From the NCBI RefSeq assembly GCF_030623445.1, contig NZ_CP130613.1, positions 2,728,001 through 2,792,000 on the forward strand: a DNA stretch of 64,000 bases. The letters are read 5' to 3'. Both the position numbers and the translations under genes were made by a program. The notes beneath the pieces are model-generated. The model was not told where the DNA came from and did not search any database. It saw only the letters and a program-made list of their open reading frames with translations. Below are positions 24,076 through 34,300 of this stretch, piece after piece (the stretch's first letter is position 1; every line of letters begins with the position of its first letter). The DNA comes from Pseudogemmatithrix spongiicola (GTDB lineage: Bacteria > Gemmatimonadota > Gemmatimonadetes > Gemmatimonadales > Gemmatimonadaceae).

Positions 24076-27000
24076 ATGAGACTGCATCCCATGAAGCCAA
24101 CCGGCCGCCGCGCCGCCGCCGGCATCGCGCTCTTCGCGCTCTCGCTGCTGTCCTGCGGCCGCGAGGTGACGGGGCCCGACGGCCGCCGCCTCGCCCTCCT
24201 CGCATTCGCCCCCGAGTTCTCCGGCCCGGTCGCGGTCGTCGAGGGCGCGGGCGATGCCGTGCCGTTCGAACGGGTGCGCGTCGTCCTCCGCCGCAGCGAC
24301 GGCAGCATCATGAAGGACACCACGGTGGCGTTCCCATCGACGGCCGACGAGGTGTCGTTGGCGCTGCTGGTGCCGATCCCGCAGGATGCGCCGAGCGACG
24401 GGCTGCCGCTGACCGTGGCGATGGCCTATGTCAACGCAGCGGGTGATACGGTATTCCGCGGTGGGCCGAACCCCGTCGTCGCTCGGCCGGTGGGCTCACC
24501 CGGAGCTTCGAACCCCGTCACGGTGCCGGTCACGTACGAGGGCGCGGGCAAGGACGCGGCGACCGTTACGATTGCGCCAAGGTCCGGCGTGGTCGTGAGC
24601 GGCACGACGCGCGCCTTCTCGGCGACGGCATTCGACGGGCAAGGCGCGCCGATCGCCGGCACGCCGTTCGTGTTCGAGTCGCTGGATCCGACGCGCGCGA
24701 CGGTGAATCCGGTGAGCGGCGTCGCGACCTGGCTGCCCGTACGCGGCACGGCGCGCATCGTCGCGTCGCTGCCCAACGGTCTCCGCGCCGACACGGCGAC
24801 GATGACCGTCGCGCTGCCGGCGTCGAAGCTCGTCCTCGCGAGCGGGAACGCGCAGACGGGCGCGGTGAACACGGCGCTGGCGAACCCCATCGTGCTGCGC
24901 ACGCTGGCCAGCGACGACGTCCCGGTCGAGGGCGTGGTCGTGACCTTCGCCGTCGCCGCGGGCGGCGGCGCGCTGAGCGTGACGACCGATACCTCTGACG
25001 CCAACGGCGAGGTGCAGACCGCGTGGACCTTGGGTGGCGCGATCGGCGCCCAGGGCATCACGGCGACGGCGACGGGACTGACCGGGTCGCCGTTGGCAAT
25101 AGCGGCGACGGCTGTCGCCGGCGCACCGGCGCGCCTCGAGATCACCCAGCAGGCCGCTACGGGTGTGGCGGGCACGGCGCTGGCGCCGGCGCTCCTGGTG
25201 ATCGCGCGCGATGCGTTCGGAAACGCCGTGCCGGCGTTCACGGAGAACGTGAGCGTCGCGGTGGCGGGCGCGAATCCGCCGACCTTGGGCGGTACCACTT
25301 CACGGGCCGCTGTCGGCGGCACCGCGACCTTCAATGACCTCGTGCTGCAGCGCGCGGGCGAGTTCAAGCTCGTCGTGAGCAGCGGCCCCCTGACGCCGGA
25401 CACCACGACGGTGCTGCAGGTCGCCGCGGGCGCCGCCGTCAAGCTCAAGTTCGTGCAGCAGCCCACGAACGCCGTCGCCGGCGCGACCATTGCGCCGCCG
25501 GTGGCGGTGCGCGCCTACGACGCCTTCAACAACGTCGCGAAGGGATTCACCGGCAGCATCGGGCTGGCACTGCTCACCGCGCCCGGCGCGACGCTGGGCG
25601 GGACGACCGCGGTCAACGCCGTTGACGGGGTGGCCGCCTTCGCCGACCTGTCCGTCGCCACGAGCGGCAGCGCGTATCGCCTCCACGCGACGAGCGGCGG
25701 CCTCGCGCCTGACACCAGCGCGGTGTTCAACATCGCGCCGGGCGCGCCGGCGCAGCTGGCGCTCATCCTGCCGCCGCCCGAGGCCGTGGTGGCCGGTACG
25801 GCGTTCGACGTGCAGCTGCGCGTGCGCGACGCCCAGGGCAACACGGTCCCGAGCTACTCGCAGCCCATTGCGGTGGCCTTCGATGCGGCGCCGACCGGGG
25901 CCAGCTTCCTCTCGGGGAACTCGCCCGTCGTCCCGACGGACGGCACGGCCGAGTTCAGCGCGATCGCGTTCGACAAGATCGGCGTGTATCGCCTGCGCTT
26001 CTCGAGCGAGGCGCTCGGCGTGGTGTCGGCGGATATCCAGGTCACGGCGGGCGTCGCGCATGCACTGAGCATCGTGAGCGGCAACGCGCAGACGGGTGAG
26101 GGCGGCACGACGCTCGCGCAGCCACTCGTGGCGAAGGTAAGCGATGCCTTGGGCAACCCCATCGCCGGCGCGACCATCACCTGGGCCGTGACGTCAGGCG
26201 GGGGATCGCTGGACCTGACGGCGGTGCCCGCGCCGGGCCCGGGCCAGAGCGCCGCCGTCTGGACGTTGGGACTTGGCGCCGGACCGCAGACTGTGCGCGC
26301 GACAGCGGACGGCCTCGCGCCCGTGGACTTCAGCGCGACGGCAACCGCGGCAACGCCAGCGACGATGGCGTTCGTCACGCAACCGGCGAACATCGTCGCG
26401 GGCGACACGCTGCCGTCGATCAAGGTCGCGGTGCGCAACGCCGCTGGCCAGACGATTCCCGACTTCAACGGCTCGGTCTCGCTTGCGCTTACCGGTGGCA
26501 CCGCGGGTGCTGCTCTCGTGGGCGTTGCGACCACCGAAGCGGTCGCGGGCGTGGCGACCTTCGCGAACCTCACGGTGAACAAGGGTGGTGCCGCGTACCG
26601 GCTGGTCGCGTCGCACGCCCCGCTCCCCACCCTGCAGTCAGATGCGTTCGACGTCGCGGCGGCTCCGGCCGCGACGCTGACCGTACTCGGCGGCGGCGGG
26701 CAATCGGCGCCGGTCGCCACGGTCCTCGGCGACTCCATCCGTGTGCGCCTGACCGATGCGTTTGGATTCCCCGTGCCGGGGCAGGCGGTGCAGTTCACCG
26801 TGACGCTCGGCGGCGGCAGCGCATCGGCGGCCTCCGTGGTGAGTGACGCCGACGGCCGCGCCAGCGTGCGCTGGACGACCGGCAGCGTGGGGCCGCAGCA
26901 GTTGCGCGTGCACGTCGGCGCGCTGGAACAGCTCGTGAGCGCCACGGCGATCGCGAGCGGGCCGACGACGCTGTTTGCGGGCGTGGACTACACGATTGTG

Positions 27001-30000
27001 CGCGTCGGCGGCAGCCGCAGCGTGCCGCTGTACCTCACGAATCCCTCGGCCACGCCGGTTGAGGTCACCCTGACCGTGCCGACCGAGGGCCAGCCACCCG
27101 CGAGCTGGGCGACGTCCACCGTGCAGTTCGCGCCCGGCGCGACGCGGGTGGATGCCACGCTCAACGGCTTGGCCCTCGGCGAGATCGTCGCCTACGTGAG
27201 CTCGAGCGTCGGCGAGGATTCGATCGTCGTGACCGTGGACTCGTCGTACGTCTCGATTGCGCAGCTGTACGACTACTGGAGCGCCGCCGGCGACACGATC
27301 CGGACCTTCGTGCGCATCAGCGACCCCGCGCCGGCCGGCGGGATCTTCATCACCGTGCGCAGCTCCGATACGACCGTGGCGTTGGTCGCGCCGAGCTCTG
27401 GCAGCGGCGTTCCGGCCGAAGGCTGCTTCGCCGAGTACTGCTATGGGGGCGACATCCAGGCGGCAGTCGCCGCGCCGACCGTCGGCGGTATCGATCGGCT
27501 GAGCGCGCCGCCGGCCGACTCGGCACTGGTCTTCATTCCCGAGGGAGGGATCGTCGGGGAGTTCGCCATCGTGCTGCTCGCATCGACGAGCGGTTGCTCC
27601 ACCGTGGACATCACGGCGGGGGCCGCCGGATTCGCGAGCGGGTCCACGAACTTCGTGGTGCAGTCGCAGTATCTCTACTACTACATCGACTATCCGTACG
27701 CGTCGCCGGCGAACGGCGTCGGCGAGGGGCAGGTGGCGTCGCTCACGTTCTACCTCGGGGTCGAGGCACGGCGCGACACGCGCGTGCACTTCGAGAGCAG
27801 CAATCCGGCGGTCCTCGAGGTGGACAGCTTGGTCCTCGTGCCGCGTGGCTCGACGACGTACCTCTCGGTGCAGCCGCGCGTCATCGCCGCTGCGGCGGAC
27901 TCGGCGTGGCTCCGCTTCTGGGTCGATGGCGGCGCGCGCGACTCCCTCCCGGTGTTCGGCACGGCACCCAAGCTCGTCGTCGAAGGCAACCTGTACAACG
28001 CAGTGGGCGGCGCGTCCTACGTGCAGATCGGCGTCGGCAGTGCGAAGCAGCCGACCCAGCGCTTCCGCCGGGCGGCCCCGCTGACCGTGACGGTCACGTC
28101 GACCGATCCGGGCGTGCTCATGCCGGAGCGCAGCACGGTCGAGCTGTCGCCCGACGACCTGACGGCAGAGATGGGCGTGCGGCTCGTCGGCAGCGGGTCC
28201 GCGTCGCTGGTGTTCACGGCACCGGGGCACGAACCCGATACCGTCTCGTTCACGACGTTCACGGCCGGACTCTCCTTCGACAACTCCTACCCGTCGCTCG
28301 GCGTGGGGCAACTGCTCGATCATCCCGTGTATGTGAATTCGACGGGCGCGTCCGGCGCCGGCGCACGCACGGTGACGGTCACGTCGTCGAACCCGGGCAT
28401 CGTCGAAGTCGTGACGCCCACGGTTGCGCTCGGACCGAACGGTGCGCTCGTGCGCGTCCGCGGCGTCGCCGCCGGCAGCTCGACGCTGACGTTCTCCGGC
28501 CCGCAACTCAACTCGACGAACCTGGGCTTCACCGTCGGACCGACCTCGTTGCAGCTCTTCAGCGGCGGGACGTTCCCGCCCGACGGGCTCGCCCGAAGCG
28601 TCAGTTCGGTCATCACCTCGGCGGGCGGCGTGCGTGCCTTGGCCGACACGGCCCGAGCCGTGCTGCGCTCGAGCAACCCCACAGTGCTCGCCGTCGCCGA
28701 CTCGCAGATCGTCTGGCTGCCCCGCATCGCCGCGTACAACTACCAGGGTCGCGTGCGGCCCCTCGCGCCGGGCACCGCGACGCTCTGGCTCGTCCGCCCC
28801 GGCGTCGACAGCGTCAGCCTCCCCTTCAACGTGACGACGTACGCCCTCGTCCCGTACTTCCCCTCGGTGGTGGTGGGCGAACAGCTCCAGGCCTATTTCT
28901 CGCTTTCCCGCCAGGGTCCGGACACGCTCGTGCAATCCGTGTCCGTCACGTCGCGCCAAGGCCGCGTCAGCATCCACGACCTGCCGGCGACGTTCGGCGT
29001 CGGCGAATACACGATCAATGGCCGCTTCGTCGGCGAGTCGTTCGGCACCGACACGCTCGACATCGTCGTTGAGGGCTACGCACCGATGACGCAGGTGGTG
29101 TACGTCGAGAACACGTCCGCCGCGTACTACATCGGGGAGTATTCCTCGCCGTCCGTCGGCACCGTGTACCCGTACGTCGGGAACACCTTCAGCGTGACCG
29201 GGGTCCCGGGCGGCACGGTGATCGGCAAGCCGCTGCGGCTCCGCGTCGTCCCACGTGACACGAGCATGGTCGAAGCCGTGCAGGACACCATCGAGTGGGC
29301 GATCGGCGGCAGCTACACCCCGGCGCGGTTCGCCACGCTGCGCTACAAGCGCGTGGGCAGCACGATCATCGATATCGTGGACATCGACGGGGTCATCGAC
29401 GGTGACAGCGTCGAGATCTACATCGAGCCGGCGGATCTCTACGGTTCGCTGTCGGGCTACTACGGCAGCTCGGGCTTCTCCATCGGCATGCATCAGGAGT
29501 CGGATCCGTACGAGCTCTACGTCCAACGCGGCATCATCTCCGCGGAGCCGCTGTGGGTCCACCTCGAGTCGTCGAACCCGGGACTCGTCTCCGTGCCGGA
29601 CTCAGTGCTCATCGAGGCGGAGAACTACTACGCGTACTTCCCGCTGGTATCCGGCGATACCACGGGCTCGGCGGTCATCACCGCGTCGGCACCCGGCTAC
29701 AACCCGTGGCGCTTCGAGGTGCTCGTGACGCGGGCGGTCTTCGAGCTGTATGGCTACGAGACGTTCACGGACCGCGGGCGGAGGGTCGAGGTCTATGCCG
29801 TCGACGCCTTGCAGCAGTATTCGCACGACTTCAGGTCGGATGTCGAGGCACGCTTCACGACGACGACGCCTGCGCTGATCGACGCCCAGAGTGAGCCGAC
29901 GTTCATCTTGCCGGCCGGCGACTCGTATGCGGAGGTGATCGGGCCGCGCGGCGTGATGGCCGGCAGCGGGCGCCTGGGCGTCATGGATGCCCGCACGGCG

Positions 30001-30651
30001 CGCTTCGATTCCGTCGCGACGGGCTGGGAGCAAGTCGACGTCTACCGCGCACGGCTGACGCCGCAGTCCGATCCCATCAGGCTCAGCGCCGGATTGCGCA
30101 GCGACGCCTCACGCGCGTCGTTCACCGTCGCCACGGGCAAGGACACGGCCGTCGTGCACCTCGCCTCGCTGAACGGGCGCTTCACTGCACCGGACAGCGC
30201 GATGGCGGTCGGGGACTTCTACTACTCCGTGTCCACGGTGGGCGCGGCGCTCGCCGGTGTGGTGCAGGGTCGCGACACCCTCGTCACCACGTTCGCCGGC
30301 GAGACGGACTCCATCGTGGTGGACATCGGGCTCGGCATCCTGCGCTCGGCTGGCGTGGATGGCCAGTCGATTGCGGTCGGCGACTCCATCCTGCTGCAGG
30401 TCAGCGTGCTGGACGCGATGGGCGAAGTCGCCGAAGCCGTGTCCGACATGACGCTGTCGGCCTCGGTCAGCGACACGAGTTTCGCCGTGATCAAGGATGG
30501 CGTGGAGGTCTACGAGGTCACGATTCCCGCCGGGGCGAGTTCATTCCAGTTCTGGGTGCAGGCGACCTCGCTCGGCAACTCAATCTTGACGCTCAGTCAC
30601 CCCAACTTCCGGTCGTATCAAGTCCGGCTCAACTCGGTGGTGCGGCCATGA
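24076..30651 (+). CDS. Ig-repeat lipoprotein 2 of the giant lipoprotein cluster
   Basis: 2,191-residue lipoprotein with lipobox LLSC (C27). It has the shared N-terminal domain (CGREVTGPDGRR, VPFERVRVVLRR, AYVNAAGDTVFRGGPNP), a BIg2-like domain, then seven Ig-like units to about residue 957 in the order A-B-B-B-A-B-A. Type A is Big-1/invasin-like (SGNAQTG...GNPIAGATITW). Type B is the AGVATFxDL...RLxxxSxxL type. The C-terminal 1,230 residues are homologous to the end of lipoprotein 1, including a Cys pair (EGCFAEYCYGG) matching CLNPDYC in lipoprotein 1. Its first Ig unit is close to that of lipoprotein 3, even in DNA. The RLHP motif shared with lipoprotein 1 supports the start at 24076. The stop overlaps the next gene by ATGA. 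Confidence 0.82.
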   Translation: MRLHPMKPTGRRAAAGIALFALSLLSCGREVTGPDGRRLALLAFAPEFSGPVAVVEGAGDAVPFERVRVVLRRSDGSIMKDTTVAFPSTADEVSLALLVPIPQDAPSDGLPLTVAMAYVNAAGDTVFRGGPNPVVARPVGSPGASNPVTVPVTYEGAGKDAATVTIAPRSGVVVSGTTRAFSATAFDGQGAPIAGTPFVFESLDPTRATVNPVSGVATWLPVRGTARIVASLPNGLRADTATMTVALPASKLVLASGNAQTGAVNTALANPIVLRTLASDDVPVEGVVVTFAVAAGGGALSVTTDTSDANGEVQTAWTLGGAIGAQGITATATGLTGSPLAIAATAVAGAPARLEITQQAATGVAGTALAPALLVIARDAFGNAVPAFTENVSVAVAGANPPTLGGTTSRAAVGGTATFNDLVLQRAGEFKLVVSSGPLTPDTTTVLQVAAGAAVKLKFVQQPTNAVAGATIAPPVAVRAYDAFNNVAKGFTGSIGLALLTAPGATLGGTTAVNAVDGVAAFADLSVATSGSAYRLHATSGGLAPDTSAVFNIAPGAPAQLALILPPPEAVVAGTAFDVQLRVRDAQGNTVPSYSQPIAVAFDAAPTGASFLSGNSPVVPTDGTAEFSAIAFDKIGVYRLRFSSEALGVVSADIQVTAGVAHALSIVSGNAQTGEGGTTLAQPLVAKVSDALGNPIAGATITWAVTSGGGSLDLTAVPAPGPGQSAAVWTLGLGAGPQTVRATADGLAPVDFSATATAATPATMAFVTQPANIVAGDTLPSIKVAVRNAAGQTIPDFNGSVSLALTGGTAGAALVGVATTEAVAGVATFANLTVNKGGAAYRLVASHAPLPTLQSDAFDVAAAPAATLTVLGGGGQSAPVATVLGDSIRVRLTDAFGFPVPGQAVQFTVTLGGGSASAASVVSDADGRASVRWTTGSVGPQQLRVHVGALEQLVSATAIASGPTTLFAGVDYTIVRVGGSRSVPLYLTNPSATPVEVTLTVPTEGQPPASWATSTVQFAPGATRVDATLNGLALGEIVAYVSSSVGEDSIVVTVDSSYVSIAQLYDYWSAAGDTIRTFVRISDPAPAGGIFITVRSSDTTVALVAPSSGSGVPAEGCFAEYCYGGDIQAAVAAPTVGGIDRLSAPPADSALVFIPEGGIVGEFAIVLLASTSGCSTVDITAGAAGFASGSTNFVVQSQYLYYYIDYPYASPANGVGEGQVASLTFYLGVEARRDTRVHFESSNPAVLEVDSLVLVPRGSTTYLSVQPRVIAAAADSAWLRFWVDGGARDSLPVFGTAPKLVVEGNLYNAVGGASYVQIGVGSAKQPTQRFRRAAPLTVTVTSTDPGVLMPERSTVELSPDDLTAEMGVRLVGSGSASLVFTAPGHEPDTVSFTTFTAGLSFDNSYPSLGVGQLLDHPVYVNSTGASGAGARTVTVTSSNPGIVEVVTPTVALGPNGALVRVRGVAAGSSTLTFSGPQLNSTNLGFTVGPTSLQLFSGGTFPPDGLARSVSSVITSAGGVRALADTARAVLRSSNPTVLAVADSQIVWLPRIAAYNYQGRVRPLAPGTATLWLVRPGVDSVSLPFNVTTYALVPYFPSVVVGEQLQAYFSLSRQGPDTLVQSVSVTSRQGRVSIHDLPATFGVGEYTINGRFVGESFGTDTLDIVVEGYAPMTQVVYVENTSAAYYIGEYSSPSVGTVYPYVGNTFSVTGVPGGTVIGKPLRLRVVPRDTSMVEAVQDTIEWAIGGSYTPARFATLRYKRVGSTIIDIVDIDGVIDGDSVEIYIEPADLYGSLSGYYGSSGFSIGMHQESDPYELYVQRGIISAEPLWVHLESSNPGLVSVPDSVLIEAENYYAYFPLVSGDTTGSAVITASAPGYNPWRFEVLVTRAVFELYGYETFTDRGRRVEVYAVDALQQYSHDFRSDVEARFTTTTPALIDAQSEPTFILPAGDSYAEVIGPRGVMAGSGRLGVMDARTARFDSVATGWEQVDVYRARLTPQSDPIRLSAGLRSDASRASFTVATGKDTAVVHLASLNGRFTAPDSAMAVGDFYYSVSTVGAALAGVVQGRDTLVTTFAGETDSIVVDIGLGILRSAGVDGQSIAVGDSILLQVSVLDAMGEVAEAVSDMTLSASVSDTSFAVIKDGVEVYEVTIPAGASSFQFWVQATSLGNSILTLSHPNFRSYQVRLNSVVRP

Positions 30652-31181
30652 GGGATTCGATGAGGACGCTTCGGTACGGCGTGGCGTGCATCGCCGTGCT
30701 CTTCGGCACTCCGACGGTGCTGCAGGCGCAGCAGCAGGAGGCCGCGGTGCCGGTGGCCGGTTCGCCGACGCGACGGCAGCCGCCGCCGCCCGTCATGCGC
30801 GGGTCAGGCCCGAACGGCGCGACGATTCGCTGCCGCGACGGTTCGTATCCCGCGCCGATGGCGCCTGACACCGCCTGCGAGGGCAAGGGTGGCGTTGGCG
30901 TCCGCTTCCCGCTGCAGGCGACGCCACAGCAGGTCGCGCCGCCGGCGCCTCCGCCGGCCATGCGTGCGGCGGGCAGGCCTGAGACGCGACCCGCACCGCC
31001 CGACAGCTTCGTTCCTTGGCGCGAGCGCGCGGCGCGGGTGGAAGCCGAGAACGAGAAGTTGCGGCTCCCCGAAGGGGCGACGATGCGCTGCGGGGACGGC
31101 ACCTGGATCGTGCGCGACACGACGTCCGCCCGCTGCGCCGGACGGGGTGGTGTCCAACTTCGCTTCGCCGGCCGACCGTAA
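30648..31181 (+). CDS. Secreted protein with two DUF3761-like motifs (partner of lipoprotein 2)
   Basis: 177-residue secreted protein, paralogue of the gene at 23393. It has a signal peptide to about residue 28 (LQAQ) and a first motif with C62, RDGSYPAP and C77EGKGG. A Pro/Ala-rich linker contains PWRERAARVEAENEKLRL, a short charged, probably helical stretch. The second motif has C148, DGTWIVRDTT and C163AGRGG. The ten-residue block DGTWIVRDTT is identical in both paralogues. The ATG at 30648 overlaps the lipoprotein 2 stop (ATGA), implying coupled translation. A second ATG at 30660 has GAGGGA four bases upstream and gives the MRTLR start shared with the paralogue, so it is a serious alternative. 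Role unknown; pairing with a lipoprotein twice suggests a partner. Confidence 0.75.
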   Translation: MRDSMRTLRYGVACIAVLFGTPTVLQAQQQEAAVPVAGSPTRRQPPPPVMRGSGPNGATIRCRDGSYPAPMAPDTACEGKGGVGVRFPLQATPQQVAPPAPPPAMRAAGRPETRPAPPDSFVPWRERAARVEAENEKLRLPEGATMRCGDGTWIVRDTTSARCAGRGGVQLRFAGRP

Positions 31182-31199
31182 GCGGCCAGCCCAATGGTA

Positions 31200-31241
31200 G
31201 CCACGGGGGTCCTGTGACTTAGGTCACAGGACCCCCGTGGC
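31200..31241 (+). terminator. 19-bp perfect hairpin preceding lipoprotein 3
   Basis: Perfect 19-bp stem (31200-31218 with 31223-31241) and a TTAG loop, 18 bp after the DUF3761-like gene. Its loop core GTGACTTAGGTCAC begins exactly 26 bp before the shared block GCGTTGCGTCCTGTTGC, as in the copy before lipoprotein 2. No T-tract follows. Confidence 0.7.
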
Positions 31242-31281
31242 GTTGCGTCCTGTTGCGAGTTGTGTCGCACATGTACGTTTG
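31240..31281 (+). promoter_or_regulatory. Conserved promoter region of lipoprotein 3
   Basis: Identical 17-bp block at 31240-31256 and GTACGTT at 31273-31279, with the same 33-bp offset as before lipoprotein 2. TACGTTTG (31274-31281) exactly fits TAnnTTTG, with GTTG 18 bases upstream. The leader then reads CTATTTAAAATG with no Shine-Dalgarno, as in many Bacteroidetes genes. Confidence 0.58.
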
Positions 31282-31303
31282 TGCGCCTCTCTTCCTATTT
31301 AAA

Positions 31304-34300
31304 ATGCGTCCGTCTCCGGGCCCTTCGGCGCCCCGTCGTGTCGCGGCTCTTGCCGCGCTGTTTGCCTTCTCCTTGCTCTCCTGCGGCCGTGAAGTCACCG
31401 GCCCCGACCGAAGCCGCATCGCCATGTTGGCGTTTGCGCCGGAGTTCACCGGACCGATGGCCGCGATCGATGGCGCCGGCGATGCCGTGCCCTTCGAGAA
31501 GGTGCGCGTGGTGCTCCGCCGCGAGGACGGCAGCATCCTCAAGGACACGTTGGTCGACTTTCCGTCGGATGCCGAGTTCGTCGAACTCGCCCTGACGATC
31601 CCGATTCCGCAGGACGCGCCGAGCGCGGGATTGCCGTTGACGGTCGCGATGGCGTACGTGAACGCGGCGGGCGATACGGTCTTCCGCGGCGGGCCGAATC
31701 CGCTCGTGGCCAAGCCGCTCGGCACGCCGGGGGCCACCGATCCGGTGAACGTGCCGGTCGTCTACGACGGCCCGGGCAAGGGCGCGGCACGCGTGGCGAT
31801 CACGCCGAAGACCGGCAGCGTGGTCTCCGGTGGCAGCACGGCGTTCGCGGCCACCGCCTTCGACGACGCCGATCGTCCGATCAACAACACGCCGTTCGTC
31901 TTCTCCTCGCTCGATACCACGCGCGGCGTCGTGAACCCCTCGACGGGCGTCGCGACCTGGCGCCCCGTGCGCGGCACTGCGCGCATCGTCGCCGAGCTGC
32001 CGAACGGCCTGCGCGCCGACACCGCGACGTTCACCGTCGCGCTGCCGGCCTCGAAGCTCGTCCTCGGCAGCGGCGGCGCCCAGACGGGCGCCGTCAACGC
32101 CGCACTCGGCGACACCATCATCCTTCGCACGCTGGCCAGCGACGACGTCCCGGTTCAAGGCGTCGTCGTTTCGTTTGCGGTGACCACGGGCGCGGGTTCG
32201 CTGAGCGTCACGACGGACACCTCGGATGCCGATGGCAACGTGAAGACGGTCTGGACGCTGGGCGCCACGCTCGGCGCGCAGTCCATCACGGCCACGTCGG
32301 CCGGCCTGACGGGCTCTCCGCTCGTCGTCGGGGCGACGGCCACGGCCGCCGCGCCGGTGCGGCTCGAGATCCAGGCACAGCCGACGGCGGGGGTCGCCGG
32401 TGCGGCGCTCGCGCCTGCGCTCACGGTGATTGCCCGTGATGCGTTCGGGAATGCGGTGCCGACGTTCGCGGACTCCGTCGTCATCGTCGTCGCCGGCGCG
32501 CAGCCGCCGACGCTGGGCGGCAGCACCACGCGCGTGCCCGTCAGCGGCACTGCCGCATTCGAGGATCTCGCGCTCACGCTCGCGGGCGAGTACACGCTGA
32601 TCGCGCGCAGTGGCGCGCTCGCGCCGGACACGACGACGGCGATCAGCATCGCGCCGGCTGCGGCCGCGCGCCTCAGCTTCGTGCAGGAACCCGTGAACGC
32701 AGTGGCGGGCGCGGCGCTCACGCCGGCGCTCACCGTGCGGAGCACGGACGCCTTCGGGAACCTCACGCCGACGTTCACGGGCCCGATCGCGCTCACGCTG
32801 CGCGAGGCGGGAACGGCCACGCTCGCGGGCACGGCCACGCAGAACGCGGTGGCGGGCGTCGCGACGTTCGCGGATCTCAGCGTGCAGAAGGCCGGCACGG
32901 GATATCGCCTCGAGGCCACGAGCGGCACGCTGCAGCCGGACACCAGCGTCGCGTTCTCGATCACGGCTGCCAGCGCTTCGCAGTTTGCGATCGTGAGCGG
33001 CAACGAGCAGACCGGCGTCGCCGGCGCCGCGCTCGCTTCGCCGCTGACGGTGGTCGTGCGTGACGGCTTCGGCAACCCGGTGAGCGGCGCGTCGGTCACC
33101 TGGGCCATCACCACCGGCGGCGGCTCGCTCGGCGCCACGACGAGCGTGACGGACAGTGACGGCCGCGCCAGCACCACGTGGACGTTGGGCAACGGCGCCG
33201 GTGCGCAGTCCGCAACGGCCAGCGTCGCCACGCTCACGGACGTGGTGTTCTCCGCGACGGCTACGGCCGGCGCGCCCGCGCAGCTCGTGCTCTCGGCGAT
33301 CCCCGCCAGCGACACGGCCGGCTCGCCACTCGCGGTGCTCACGGCGACCCTGCGCGATGCGCTGGGCAATGTCGTCACCACGTTCACCGGCGACGTCAGC
33401 GTCTCGCTGGCAACGAACCCCGCGGCGGGCACGCTCGAAGGCACGGTGACGCGCGCGGCCGTGGCCGGCGTGGTCAGCTTCGACGATCTCGTCATCAAGA
33501 AGGCCGGCGCGGGCTACACGCTGCGGGCCAGCATCGCTGCGCCGGCCATCAGCAGCGACACCACGGCCGCGTTCGCCATCGCCGCGGCCGCCGCCGCGCA
33601 GTTCGCGATCGAAAGCGGCAACAACCAGAGCGTCGTCGCCGGCAGCGCGTTCCCGCAGCCGCTGCGCGTGCGCGTGCTGGACGCGTTCGGCAACCCGAAG
33701 GCCGGACATCCCACGCAGTGGAGTAGCGTCGACGTCGTCACGCTCGCAGCCTCGGGAACGGTGCTCACGGATGCCGCGGGCATCGCCGAGAACACGGCGA
33801 CGGCGGCGACCGTGGCCGGACCGCAGTCACTCGGACCCTCGGTCACGGCGACGGACGTCAGCGGCACGCTCATCTTCGAGCACGTCGTCACCGCCGGCAC
33901 CGCGACACAGCTCGTGTTCACCTCGCAGCCCGATACGGTCACGGCCGGCGAGCCGTTCCCGCCGACGCTGTTCGTGGAGTTCCGCGACGCGCTCGGCAAT
34001 CGTGTGACGACGCTCTCGGACTCGGTGACGATGAGCATCGAGAGTGGGCCGCCGACCGGCGCGTTGCTGCCGCCGTCCGTCCTCACGCAGTTCATTCCGA
34101 GCGGCGGCGGTCCCGCCGGCCAGTTCGCGGGGCTCGAGATCAATGTCGCGGGCACGTATGTGCTGCGCGGCACGACGAAGGGCGGCCTGACGGGCGTGTC
34201 GGCGCCGCTCGTCGTGCGGCCGGATGGGTTCCGGCAGCTCCTGCTCATCAGCGGGGGGAACGACACCGCGACGGTGAACCAGCCGTTCGGGGCTCCGCTG

